DNA of 64,000 bases, taken from NCBI GenBank assembly GCA_965261645.1, contig CBDHDJ010000004.1, positions 1,612,001-1,676,000 of the forward strand, written 5' to 3'. Below are positions 55,552 through 64,000 of the stretch, in pieces. The DNA comes from CBDHDJ01 sp965261645 (GTDB lineage: Bacteria; Pseudomonadota; Alphaproteobacteria; SHVV01). Numbering within the stretch: position 1 is the first letter of the stretch; each line of letters opens with the position of its first letter. The notes beneath the pieces were generated by a model, which was given only the letters and a program-made list of their open reading frames with translations, was not told the DNA's origin and did no database searches. The translations under genes and the position numbers were made by a program.

Positions 55552-57221
55552 TAGGTCCTGACCGCACCGGTCTCGATCGCCTCGAGCTCGAAGGCCGCCT
55601 TCATCAGCGCCTTGGTGTACTCGGTTTGGGGATCATCGAAAATCTGGTCCGCCGGGCCGCGCTCGACGACCTGGCCATCGCGCAGCACCATGACCTCGTC
55701 CGAGAGCGCCCGCACGACCTTGAGGTCGTGACTGATGAACAGATAAGCGAGTTTGTGGCGGCGCTGCAGCTCGCGCAACAGATCGACGATCTGCGCCTGA
55801 ACCGACATGTCGAGCGCCGAGGTCGGCTCGTCGAGCACGACGAAGCGGGGCTTTAGCACCATGGCGCGGGCGATGGCGACGCGCTGGCGCTGGCCGCCGG
55901 AGAACTCATGCGGATAGCGGTCGAGCATGTCGGCGTTGAGGCCGACTTCTTGCAGCGCTTCGGCTGCGCGGGCGTGGCGTTCCTCGTAGCTCCCGCCGAG
56001 GCGGTGGACGACCAGCCCCTCCTCGATAATCTGGCCGATCGACAGCCGGGGGGAGAGGCTTGCGAAAGGATCTTGAAACACGATCTGCATTTCACGTCGC
56101 AAGGGTCTGAGCTGCTTGAAGGACCGGCCCTGGATCTCCTGGGCATCGAACTGGATGCGGCCCCGGCTCCTGATCAGGCGGAGCAGCGCGAGGCCGAGCG
56201 TCGTCTTGCCAGAGCCGCTCTCGCCCACCACGCCCACGGTATGGCCTTCGCGCACCGTGAGCGTGATGTCGTCCACCGCGCGCACGTGATCGATGGTGCG
56301 CCGGAAGATGCCGGCCTTGATGGGGAAGTAGACCTTGAGGTTCTCGGCCGCCATCACGCGGGGCGCATCGGGCGCGGGGCCGAGCGGGCGGCCCTTGGGC
56401 TCGGCCGCCAGCAGCATCTTGGTGTAATCGTGCTGCGGCTCTGCGAAGACCTGGCCGGTGTCGCCCGACTCGACGATCTCGCCCGCCTGCATCACGGCGA
56501 CGCGGTCCGCCATCTTGCGCACGACGGCGAGATCGTGGGTGATCAGCAAGATCGCCATGCCGAACTGGCGCTGCAGGTCCTGGAGCAGCTTGAGGATCTG
56601 CGCCTGTATGGTGACATCGACCGCCGTCGTCGGCTCGTCAGCGATCAGCAAATCGGGCTCGTTGGCCAGCGCCATGGCGATCATGACGCGTTGGCGCTGC
56701 CCGCCCGAGAGCTGGTGAGGATAGGAATCGAGCCGCCTCTCCGCATCCTGCAGGCCGACGAGCTTGAGCAGCTCAAGCGTGCGCGCCCGCGCCGCCCGGC
56801 GGCCTAAGCCCTTGTGCAGGAACAGGGTCTCGTTGACCTGTTTTTCCACCGTATGCAGGGGATTGAGCGAGGTCATCGGCTCCTGGAAGATCATCGAAAT
56901 GCGGTCGCCGCGAATGGCGCGAAGCGTCCGCTGAGGCGCGCCGATCATCTCGCTGCCTTCCACCATCACCGAGCCGGAGGGGTGCCAGGCCAGCGGGTAG
57001 GGCAGCAGCTGCAGGATCGACAGCGCGCTGACCGACTTGCCCGAGCCGCTCTCGCCAACCAGCGCGAAGGTTTCGCCACGTTCGATGTGGAACGAGACAT
57101 TCCTCACCGCGCGGACCTCGCGCGCACCACGGCCAAAGGAGGCCGAGAGGTCGCGGACTTCGAGGAAGCGCCGCTCGCGCGGGGGCGCCTGAAGGGCGGG
57201 CGTGCCGGGCGTCTCGCTCAT
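55551..57221 (-). CDS. yejF: Peptide ABC transporter ATPase with two ATPase domains (YejF-like)
   Basis: 556 residues, two complete ABC domains: first GESGSGKSVSALSILQLL, LSGGQRQRVMIAMALA, LLIADEPTTAVD; second GESGSGKTTLGLALLRLI, FSGGQRQRVAIARAMV, FVVLDEPTSALD. Oligopeptide-type C-terminal extensions follow each. It powers the YejBE channel. Start overlaps the yejE stop. Confidence 0.95.
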   Translation of the reverse strand: MSETPGTPALQAPPRERRFLEVRDLSASFGRGAREVRAVRNVSFHIERGETFALVGESGSGKSVSALSILQLLPYPLAWHPSGSVMVEGSEMIGAPQRTLRAIRGDRISMIFQEPMTSLNPLHTVEKQVNETLFLHKGLGRRAARARTLELLKLVGLQDAERRLDSYPHQLSGGQRQRVMIAMALANEPDLLIADEPTTAVDVTIQAQILKLLQDLQRQFGMAILLITHDLAVVRKMADRVAVMQAGEIVESGDTGQVFAEPQHDYTKMLLAAEPKGRPLGPAPDAPRVMAAENLKVYFPIKAGIFRRTIDHVRAVDDITLTVREGHTVGVVGESGSGKTTLGLALLRLIRSRGRIQFDAQEIQGRSFKQLRPLRREMQIVFQDPFASLSPRLSIGQIIEEGLVVHRLGGSYEERHARAAEALQEVGLNADMLDRYPHEFSGGQRQRVAIARAMVLKPRFVVLDEPTSALDMSVQAQIVDLLRELQRRHKLAYLFISHDLKVVRALSDEVMVLRDGQVVERGPADQIFDDPQTEYTKALMKAAFELEAIETGAVRT

Positions 57222-58264
57222 TGGATCGTCTTGCGCGGATCGAACGCATCGCGCACCGCCTCACCGATGAAGATCAACAGGCTCAACATGACGGCGAGCA
57301 CGACGAAGGCGGTGATGCCGAGCCACGGCGCGTGCAGGTTGGCCTTGCCCTGGGCCAGCAGCTCACCGAGCGAGGGCGAGCCGGGCGGCAGTCCGAAGCC
57401 GAGGAAATCGAGCGAGGTGAGCACGGTGATCGCGCCCGACAGGATGAAGGGCAGGAATGTGAGCGTCGCCACCATCGCGTTGGGCAGGAGGTGCTTGAAC
57501 ATGATGGTACTGTTGCGCACCCCCAGCGCCCGGGCGGCACGCACGTAATCGAAGTTGCGCGCGCGCAGGAACTCCGCGCGCACCACGCCCACCAGCGCCA
57601 TCCAGCTGAACAACAGCATCAAGCCCAACAACCACCAGAAGTTGGGCTCGACGATGCTGGCCAGAATGATGAGTAAGAAGAGCGTCGGCAGGCCCGACCA
57701 GATCTCAATGAAGCGCTGGAACAGAAGATCGGTCCACCCGCCGAAATAGCCCTGCACGGCGCCCGCCGCGACGCCCACGACCGAGGAGATCGCTGTCAAG
57801 ACGAGCCCGAACAGGACCGAGATGCGGAAGCCGTAGATGAGCCGTGCGGTCACGTCGCGGGCCTGATCGTCGGTGCCGAGCCAGTTCTGCGCGGACGGCG
57901 GCGCCGGCGCCGGCGCCGGCAGATCGTAAACGACGGTCCTGTTGCCGTAAGGGATCAAGGGCCAGATCATCCAGCCCTTGGCCGCAATCAGGTCCCGGAC
58001 GAAGGAGTCGCGGTAGTCCGTCTCGGTCTCGAAATCGCCGCCGAACAGGGTCTCGGGGTAGGCGGTGACGACCGGGGTGTAATAGGCGCCGTCGAACTTG
58101 ACGAGCAAGGGCTTGTCGTTGGCGATGAACTCGGCCGGCAGCGTCACCGCGAAGATCACGAGGAAGATCCAAAGCGACCAGAAGCCGCGCTTGTTGGCGC
58201 GGAAATTCCTCATCCGCCGCCGATCGAGCGGCGTGATGCAGATGCCGAGGACACGCTCGTCCAT
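57218..58264 (-). CDS. yejE: Peptide ABC transporter permease (YejE-like)
   Basis: 348 residues from ATG 58264 (MDERVLGICITPLDRRRMRN); a longer open frame upstream reads into yejB. YejE hallmarks: NFRANKRGFWSLWIFLVIF first helix, a long periplasmic loop (ANDKPLLVKFDGAYYTPVVT) and coupling segment FLRARNFDYVRAARALGVRN. Partner of YejB. Confidence 0.94.
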   Translation of the reverse strand: MDERVLGICITPLDRRRMRNFRANKRGFWSLWIFLVIFAVTLPAEFIANDKPLLVKFDGAYYTPVVTAYPETLFGGDFETETDYRDSFVRDLIAAKGWMIWPLIPYGNRTVVYDLPAPAPAPPSAQNWLGTDDQARDVTARLIYGFRISVLFGLVLTAISSVVGVAAGAVQGYFGGWTDLLFQRFIEIWSGLPTLFLLIILASIVEPNFWWLLGLMLLFSWMALVGVVRAEFLRARNFDYVRAARALGVRNSTIMFKHLLPNAMVATLTFLPFILSGAITVLTSLDFLGFGLPPGSPSLGELLAQGKANLHAPWLGITAFVVLAVMLSLLIFIGEAVRDAFDPRKTIQ

Positions 58265-58272
58265 CGCCGTCC

Positions 58273-59385
58273 CTAGACCTTGCGGCTCTCGAAATCGATG
58301 CGCGGATCGACGACGACATACATCAAGTCGCCGACGAGATTGAGCAGCAGACCGAGGATCGTGAAGACGAACAGCGTGCCGAACATGACCGGGTAATCGC
58401 GCGTGATGACCGCCTGGAAGCCGAGCAGCCCGAGCCCGTCGAGCGAGAAGATGATCTCGGTGAGGAGCGCGCCGGTGAACAGGATGCCGATGAAGGCGCC
58501 GGGGAAGCCGGCGATGACGATCAGCATCGCGTTGCGGAAGACGTGGCCGTAGATCACGCGGCGCTCGGCCAGGCCCTTGGCGCGCGCCGTCATGACGTAT
58601 TGCTGGTTGATCTGATCGAGAAACGAATTCTTGGTCAGCATGGTGAGGCCGGCAAACCCGCCAATCACCAGCGCGAGGATCGGCAGGCACATGTGCCAGG
58701 CGTAGTCGAGGATCTTGTCGGGCCAGCTGAGCGCGGCCCAGTTCTCCGAGACGAGGCCACGCAGCGGGAACCAGTCAAAGTAACTGCCGCCGGCAAACAG
58801 CACGATCAGAAGAACCGCGAACAGGAAGCTCGGGATCGCCTGGCCGACGACGATGACGCCGCTCGTCCACACATCGAATTGCGAGCCGTCGCGCACCGCC
58901 TTGCGGATGCCGAGCGGGATCGACACGAGATAGACGAGCAGGGTGGTCCACAGGCCGAGAGAGATCGACACCGGCATCTTGTCGATGACCAGCGCGACGA
59001 CCGAGCGGTCGCGGAAGTAACTCGTGCCGAAGTCGAAGCTGAGATAATTCCCGATCATGATGAAAAAGCGCTCGTGGGCCGGCTTGTCGAAGCCGTAGAG
59101 GCGCTCGAGCTCCTTGATGAACTCCGGATCGAGGCCGCGGGCGCCGCGGTACTTGCTGACCACGCTGCTCTCCGCGGTCGCCGTGGTGGTCTGGCGCTGG
59201 CCGACCTCGGCGCCCGTCGCGCCGCCGAAGCGCGCAGTGGCGTCCACCGCCGTTCCCGTAATCTGGGCGATCAGCTGCTCGACCGGGCCGCCCGGTGCGA
59301 CCTGCACCACCGCAAAGTTGATCACCATGATGCCGAACAGGGTCGGGATGATCAGCAGGAGCCGGCGGATGATGTAAGCGAGCAT
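58273..59385 (-). CDS. yejB: Peptide ABC transporter permease (YejB-like)
   Basis: 370 residues from ATG 59385 (MLAYIIRRLLLIIPTLFGIM). Extended first periplasmic loop with GPVEQLIAQITGTAVD, then permease helices and coupling motif QYVMTARAKGLAERRVIYGH. Lies 8 bp upstream of yejE and 10 bp after the binding-protein gene. Confidence 0.95.
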   Translation of the reverse strand: MLAYIIRRLLLIIPTLFGIMVINFAVVQVAPGGPVEQLIAQITGTAVDATARFGGATGAEVGQRQTTTATAESSVVSKYRGARGLDPEFIKELERLYGFDKPAHERFFIMIGNYLSFDFGTSYFRDRSVVALVIDKMPVSISLGLWTTLLVYLVSIPLGIRKAVRDGSQFDVWTSGVIVVGQAIPSFLFAVLLIVLFAGGSYFDWFPLRGLVSENWAALSWPDKILDYAWHMCLPILALVIGGFAGLTMLTKNSFLDQINQQYVMTARAKGLAERRVIYGHVFRNAMLIVIAGFPGAFIGILFTGALLTEIIFSLDGLGLLGFQAVITRDYPVMFGTLFVFTILGLLLNLVGDLMYVVVDPRIDFESRKV

Positions 59386-59395
59386 GGCGGGCGGA

Positions 59396-61264
59396 TTACG
59401 GTGACGAGGAAGCCTTGCCGAGGGCCTCATCGAGCGCCCTCGCCTTCGCCTCATCGTACCACCAGGTATCGGGATAGCCCGGGGCGTAACGCGGTTTGGT
59501 GGCGGGCCGGCCGAAGGTGTTCCAGTAGGCGATATTATGCGCTGCCTTGAACCATTGCGGAATCACGTAGTGGTTCCACATGAGCACTCGGTCCAGCGCG
59601 CGGACGGCGGTGATCAAGCTGTCGCGGTCGGCCGCGCCGATCACCTCCTCGATCAGCGCATCCACCGCGGGGTCGGCAATGCCGCTCAGGTTGAAGCTGC
59701 CGGGCAGCGCGGCGGCGTCGGAGCCCCACATGTTGCGCTGTTCGATACCCGGCGTGAGCGACATGACGAAGCGTGCCGTGATGACGTCGTAGTCGAACTG
59801 CTCGAGACGGCTCTGATATTGCGCCGAATCGACGAGCCGGATGCGCCCCGCGATACCGAGCCTCTCGAGGTTGCGGATGAACGGCCCGATCACCCGCTCG
59901 AAGGTCGGCTGGTCGATGAGGAACTCGATCTCCAGGGCCTCGCCGGCCGCGTTCCGCAACTGGCCGTCTTCGACCATCCAGCCGGCCTCACGCAAGAGCG
60001 TGCGCGCGGTGCGCAGATTTTGGCGCAGCTTGCCGCTGCCGTCGGTGGCGGGCGGGTTATAGACCGTGGTGAACACCTCGGGCGGCAGGCGGTCGCGGTT
60101 GGTTTCGAGGAGAGCGATTTCCTCAGGCGAGGGCAACTCGCGCGCCGCCATCGGCGAGTTTTCGAACATGCTGCGGGTGCGCTTATACTGACCATAGAAG
60201 ATGTTCTTGTTGGTCCATTCGAAGTCAAAGGCGTAGCCCAACGCCTCGCGCACCCGTGGGTCGTTGAACTTGTCGTGCCGCGCGTTGAGGAAGAAGGCCT
60301 GGGTGCCCGAGGGACGCTCGTCAGGGAGCGTTTCGCGCACCACGAGCCCGCGTGCCGCCGCCGGGAAATCGTAAGCCGTGGCCCAGATCTTCGAGGTGAA
60401 CTCCTCGCGGAAGTCGTAGGCATGGGCCTTGAAGGCCTCCATGTCGATCTCGCGGTCACGGTAATAATCGATGCGGACGCGGTCGAAATTGTAACGCCCG
60501 CGGTTGACCGGCAAGTCGCGCGCCCAGTAGTCCGGCACCCGCGCATAGGTGGCGGAACGGCCCGCATCCACGTCGTCCATGCGGTAGGGGCCGCTACCGA
60601 GGATGGGCTGGAGCGTCGTTTTGTCGAACTCGTGGGTCGCGAAGAAGGCTTTCGAGAAGACCGGCATGCTGGCGGTGAGCGAGGGCAGATCGCGGTTCTC
60701 CGCGCCCGCCTTGAAGCGGAAGCGGACCTGGTTCGCACCCATTGCTTCGGCCGATTCGATGTCGCGGTAGATCAACCGGAATCGCGGGTGGCCGTGGTCC
60801 TTGAGCGATTCGAAACTGAAGACCACATCCTCCGCCGTGATCGGCGCGCCGTCGTGCCAGCGCGCACCATCGCGCAACGTATAGAGGATCGAAGAGCGGT
60901 CGGGCGCAAGCTCGGCGCTCTCGGCGATCAACCCGTAGAACGAATCCGGCTCATCGCCCGCCGCCGCCATCAGCGAATCGAAGACCACGTTGAGGTTTAA
61001 GCGGAGGAAGTCCTCGACCTCGCCCTTGAGAATGAAGGGGTTGATGCTGTCGAAGGAACCGACGACGGAAAGCTTGATCTCGCCGCCCTTCGGCGCGCCC
61101 GAGTTGACGTAGTCGAAATGTTCGAATTCGGGGCCGTATTTAAGCTCCCCAAAGACCGAGAGGCCGTGCCGCGCCTCGCCGGCCGGCCCCGCCGCCGCAG
61201 CGGCGCAAAGGACGAGGCCGAATAGGGCGGCAGCACAGGTCAAACGGCCAACGACACCCGTCAC
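59396..61264 (-). CDS. yejA: Peptide ABC transporter substrate-binding protein (YejA-like), adjacent to the permeases
   Basis: 622 residues. Signal peptide LTCAAALFGLVLCAAAAAGP; family 5 binding-protein features HGLSVFGELKYGPEFEHFDY, GARWHDGAPITAEDVVFSFE and RVRIDYYRDREIDMEAFKAH. Yej-type receptors bind microcin C-like or other peptides. A second, related receptor gene lies upstream. Confidence 0.93.
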   Translation of the reverse strand: MTGVVGRLTCAAALFGLVLCAAAAAGPAGEARHGLSVFGELKYGPEFEHFDYVNSGAPKGGEIKLSVVGSFDSINPFILKGEVEDFLRLNLNVVFDSLMAAAGDEPDSFYGLIAESAELAPDRSSILYTLRDGARWHDGAPITAEDVVFSFESLKDHGHPRFRLIYRDIESAEAMGANQVRFRFKAGAENRDLPSLTASMPVFSKAFFATHEFDKTTLQPILGSGPYRMDDVDAGRSATYARVPDYWARDLPVNRGRYNFDRVRIDYYRDREIDMEAFKAHAYDFREEFTSKIWATAYDFPAAARGLVVRETLPDERPSGTQAFFLNARHDKFNDPRVREALGYAFDFEWTNKNIFYGQYKRTRSMFENSPMAARELPSPEEIALLETNRDRLPPEVFTTVYNPPATDGSGKLRQNLRTARTLLREAGWMVEDGQLRNAAGEALEIEFLIDQPTFERVIGPFIRNLERLGIAGRIRLVDSAQYQSRLEQFDYDVITARFVMSLTPGIEQRNMWGSDAAALPGSFNLSGIADPAVDALIEEVIGAADRDSLITAVRALDRVLMWNHYVIPQWFKAAHNIAYWNTFGRPATKPRYAPGYPDTWWYDEAKARALDEALGKASSSP

Positions 61265-61309
61265 GAGGCGCGCTCCCCCACGGGGTCGCGCCCTGCCACG
61301 GGATCGTCC

Positions 61310-61726
61310 CTATGGCATGGGCGTGTGGCAGAGCTCGAGCTTGAGACCATCGGGATCGGCGAAAAAGACGGCGTAATAGTCGGGCGAATAGTCGTACTCC
61401 GCCGGCGGATCGAGGATCCTCGCCCCGATCTCCTGGAGAGCCGCGTGGAGACGGTCGACCTCCTCGCGGCTGTCGGCATCGAAGGCGAGGTGGTGAAGGC
61501 CGGGCGAAAAGCGATCATGCGCCTTGTTGGGCGTATCGGGGTCGGAAGGACTGATCGTGAGCAGGCCGCAACCGGGCTTGAACCAGATAATCAGCTCGGA
61601 GTCGGGCTTCGAGATCGGAAATCGCTGGTAGCCCATGAACCCGAGGATGGCGTCGTAGAATTTCGCCGCGACCGCCATATCGGTCACGGTGAGTCCGAGA
61701 TGATTGAGGCCGCCGAGTGCCATCAT
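61310..61726 (-). CDS. VOC/glyoxalase-family protein
   Basis: 138 residues: two beta-alpha-beta modules, GGLNHLGLTVTDMAVAAKFY (metal His), SPGLHHLAFDADSREEVDRL (metal His) and YYAVFFADPDGLKLELCHTP (metal Glu). The fold covers glyoxalases, fosfomycin-resistance-like proteins and dioxygenases. Substrate unknown. It sits between two peptide-receptor genes in the same orientation. Confidence 0.9.
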   Translation of the reverse strand: MMALGGLNHLGLTVTDMAVAAKFYDAILGFMGYQRFPISKPDSELIIWFKPGCGLLTISPSDPDTPNKAHDRFSPGLHHLAFDADSREEVDRLHAALQEIGARILDPPAEYDYSPDYYAVFFADPDGLKLELCHTPMP

Positions 61727-61803
61727 GCCCTCCCTCTCTGTCGATCGGCGACGATCTTAGCGCAATTTATTCCGGTGGTCGGCTCGTGAGGCCGAGGCCC
61801 AGT

Positions 61804-63648
61804 CTATTCGGCGAGCGCCGCCTCGCCGCGCTGCAACGCCGCGTCCTTGTCGGGATCGATCCACCAGGTATTGAAGCCCAATCCGAACCGGGGCTGCACT
61901 TTCGGCCGGCCGAAGCGGTTCCAGTAGGCAACGCGGAAGGTGCGAATGTGCCAATGCGGAATGACGTAATGGCCCCACAGGAGCACCCGGTCGAGCGCCC
62001 GCGTCGCCGTGACGAGGGCGGCGCGGTCCGGTGCGGAGATGATCGCCTCGATCAACGCATCCACGGCCGGGTCCACAACGCCGATCAGGTTGCGGCTGCC
62101 CTCGATGTCCGCCTTCGATGAGCCCCAGAAATCGAGCTGCTCGTTGCCGGGCGAGAGCGACTGCCCGAAGCTAGAGACGACGATGTCGAAGTCGAACTGA
62201 TCAAGCCGGTTCTGATACTGCGCGGTGTCGACCGTACGGATGCGCGATGCGACACCGAGGCGCTTGAGATTCTGTGTCAGCGGCCCGACGATGCGCTCGA
62301 ACGCCGGGCTCACCAGGAGAAACTCGATCTCCAGGGGCTCGCCGCTGCCCTGGTGGACGAGCTTGCCGTTCTCGATGACCCAGCCGGCCTCTTCGAGGAG
62401 TTTCTTCGCGCTACGGAGGTTCGCCCGCACGTTGCCCGAGCCATCCGTTTCGGGCGGTTGGTAGATATCGGTGAAGACCTCGTCGGGAATTTGATCCCGG
62501 AAGGGCTCGAGCAGGGCGAGCTCCTCCGTCGAGGGCAGCCCCTGTGCGGCCAGCTCGGAATTGGAGAAATAGCTTGTTGTCCGCGTGTAGGCGCCGTTGA
62601 ACAGATTGGCGTTGGTCCACTCGAAATCAAACGCGTAGGCCAGCGCGCGGCGCAACCGGCGGTCCTGGAAGATCGCGCGGCGCGTGTTGAACACGAAGCC
62701 CTGCATGCCGGTCGGGTTCTCGTGCGGGATTTCCTCGGCGATCACGAACCCCTGCCGCGCCGCGGGGAAGTCATAGCCCGTCGCCCAGACCTTGGCCGTG
62801 TTTTCGAGCCGGAAGTCGTATTCGTGCGCCTTGAACGCCTCGAGCGCGACGGTCCGGTCGCGGTAATAATCGATGCGGATCACGTCGAAATTGTTGGTGC
62901 CGCGGTTGACCGGAAGATCCTGGCCCCAATAGTCGGGGATGCGCCCGTAGGTGATGGAGCGGCTGGGCTCGAGCTCGGCAATGCGATAGGGCCCGCTGCC
63001 CAGCGGCGGCTCCAGCGTGGTTTTGTCGAACTCGTGGGTCTCATAATAGGCCTTGGGCAGGACCGTGAGCTGCCCGAGGATTTTCGGCAGCTCCCGGTTC
63101 AATCCCACGCGAAAGACGAACTTCACCTTGTGGGGACCGAGCTTCTCGGCGCGTTCGACCGCCGCATAGTAGGCGCGGTAGAAGGGATGGCCCTTGGTCT
63201 TGAGAATATCGAAGGAGTACACCACGTCATCGGCCGTGATCGGGCTGCCGTCGTGCCAGCGCGCCTCCGGCCTGAGGTTGAAGACGACCCAGGAGATGTC
63301 GTCCGCAACCTCGACGCTCTCCGCGATCTGGCCGTAATCCGCATCCGGCTCGTCCAACGACGGCGTCATCAGGGATTCGTAGACCAGGCCGATCCCCGCG
63401 GCGCTCTGCCCCCTGAGGATGAAAGGATTGAGGCTGTCGAAGGTGCCTATGGCGCTTTGCCGAACGGTGCCGCCCTTGGGCGCATCGGGATTGACGTAAT
63501 CGAAGTGCGTGAAGGCGGGGCCGTATTTGAGGCCGCCATGAAGCGACAGGCCGTGACTGGGCGTCATGCCGGATTCGGCCCACGCCGGGTGAGCACAGAT
63601 GAGAGCCAGGCCGAAAGCGAGACAGAAGGCCGCCAGGACACGGCCCAT
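61804..63648 (-). CDS. Second peptide ABC transporter substrate-binding protein (YejA-like)
   Basis: 614 residues from ATG 63648, chosen because MGRVLAAFCLAFGLALICAH is a good signal peptide; an in-frame ATG 25 codons upstream would bury it. Closely related in plan to the 59396 product (GLSLHGGLKYGPAFTHFDYV; ARWHDGSPITADDVVYSFDI; IRIDYYRDRTVALEAFKAHE). The two receptors may widen the ligand range of one permease. Confidence 0.93.
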   Translation of the reverse strand: MGRVLAAFCLAFGLALICAHPAWAESGMTPSHGLSLHGGLKYGPAFTHFDYVNPDAPKGGTVRQSAIGTFDSLNPFILRGQSAAGIGLVYESLMTPSLDEPDADYGQIAESVEVADDISWVVFNLRPEARWHDGSPITADDVVYSFDILKTKGHPFYRAYYAAVERAEKLGPHKVKFVFRVGLNRELPKILGQLTVLPKAYYETHEFDKTTLEPPLGSGPYRIAELEPSRSITYGRIPDYWGQDLPVNRGTNNFDVIRIDYYRDRTVALEAFKAHEYDFRLENTAKVWATGYDFPAARQGFVIAEEIPHENPTGMQGFVFNTRRAIFQDRRLRRALAYAFDFEWTNANLFNGAYTRTTSYFSNSELAAQGLPSTEELALLEPFRDQIPDEVFTDIYQPPETDGSGNVRANLRSAKKLLEEAGWVIENGKLVHQGSGEPLEIEFLLVSPAFERIVGPLTQNLKRLGVASRIRTVDTAQYQNRLDQFDFDIVVSSFGQSLSPGNEQLDFWGSSKADIEGSRNLIGVVDPAVDALIEAIISAPDRAALVTATRALDRVLLWGHYVIPHWHIRTFRVAYWNRFGRPKVQPRFGLGFNTWWIDPDKDAALQRGEAALAE

Positions 63649-63766
63649 TCTGCCGTCACCGGCACGCCGCCGGTGCGGTCGCGAAACGATGAGGGGGTCC
63701 GTATGGGAGTTCCAGCTGGTCACGCCCGAACCTTACCAGCAAGCCCGCGCTTTGGGGACCGGCGCT

Positions 63767-64000
63767 TCAGGAATTGAGCAGGGCGCGCGCGGCGCCGTGG
63801 AGCGCCCCATCGCCCGCGGCCAGAATGCGGCCGTCGCTGGTGAGCTCGAGGGGCCGGCCCTGCCAGTCGGTGATGACGCCGCCGGCGCCCTCGATCACGG
63901 GAACCAGCGCACAATAATCGTACGCCTTGAGGCTGCACTCGACGACGAGGTCGACGAATCCGCTGGCCAGCAGGCCGGCGGCGTAGCAATCGGCGCTGTA
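63767..64000 (-). CDS. Inositol-monophosphatase-family (HisN-like) phosphatase, C-terminal part, 5' cut by window edge
   Basis: The minus-strand frame from 64000 to TGA 63767-63769 gives 77 residues: YSADCYAAGLLASGFVDLVV, LKAYDYCALVPVIEGAGGVI and TDWQGRPLELTSDGRILAAG. The WDxAA-type motif is present as YDYCALVPVIEGAGG, as in HisN histidinol-phosphatases, and the second metal Asp is in its Asp. The rest lies beyond the window. Confidence 0.82.
   Translation of the reverse strand, partial: YSADCYAAGLLASGFVDLVVECSLKAYDYCALVPVIEGAGGVITDWQGRPLELTSDGRILAAGDGALHGAARALLNS

Noticed and set aside
59537..61000. 487-codon plus-strand open frame over yejA
   Set aside because: Antisense shadow; no start signal and no recognisable domain.
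62353..63777. 474-codon plus-strand open frame over the second YejA-like gene
   Set aside because: Antisense shadow of a clear binding-protein gene with signal peptide and conserved motifs on the minus strand.

Overview
The window is GC-rich and its gene content and order point to an alphaproteobacterium, probably Rhodospirillales-like. Signs of this are the purC-purS-purQ-purL-bolA-grxD string, a DUF1476 F1-ATPase inhibitor zeta gene, the sfsA-map-radC group, and the circularly permuted ATP-grasp/alpha-E/transglutaminase cassette. The assignment is inferred from gene order and protein character, not from a database search.

Layout. 1-1415: small catabolic genes (two cupins, a cyclase-family hydrolase). 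1416-4468: two nearly identical IS1182-type elements. 4814-9690: ATP-grasp, alpha-E and two transglutaminase-like genes with a cold-shock gene between them. 9798-13134: small hypotheticals, a lipid A acyltransferase tail, trehalose-6-phosphate synthase and a ClpP-like protease. 13295-22503: an island of insertion sequences (IS21, a broken serine-recombinase locus, two IS110 copies, a tandem 206-bp repeat, a second damaged IS21, a frameshifted IS256). 23182-26935: a Rieske dioxygenase, a glutathione transferase and a third IS1182 copy. 27257-36606: housekeeping genes (trmJ-like, rpsD, grxD, bolA, purine synthesis, zeta inhibitor, purB, endonuclease V, Nudix). 36683-40891: two divergent pentapeptide-repeat genes and a cyclic-nucleotide-binding protein interrupted by an IS5-type element. 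40952-45298: radC, map, sfsA, a CinA-type MoaB domain, GNAT, tRNA-Leu(UAA), OsmC. 45501-52412: a branched-chain-type ABC importer operon followed by a second Rieske dioxygenase cut off by an IS6 element and an IS1182 fragment. 52747-64000: an AhpD-like protein, gene remnants, a MarR-type regulator with a frameshift, a GhrA-like reductase, a Yej-type peptide ABC importer with two substrate-binding proteins, and the end of a HisN-like phosphatase.

How the parts fit. The most suggestive unit is 45.5-51.5 kb. The importer operon and the adjacent Rieske oxygenase gene are each preceded by the same 40-nt promoter-like element (31 of 40 identical, with identical spacing), so uptake and ring hydroxylation of one compound are probably co-regulated. 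The importer's two ATPases show complementary losses of catalytic motifs, which predicts one working and one degenerate ATP site. The divergent pentapeptide pair shares a repeated helical-looking module and lies beside a cAMP-type sensor; its function is unknown.

The region is being reshaped by transposition. There are three 1444-bp IS1182 copies plus a fragment, one with a clean CTAA duplication; an IS6 element that removed a gene's 3' end; and an IS5 element that replaced the last codons of a sensor gene. Three chromosomal genes (a pentapeptide gene, radC, marR) and two transposases carry single-base frameshifts, which may be real decay or assembly indels.
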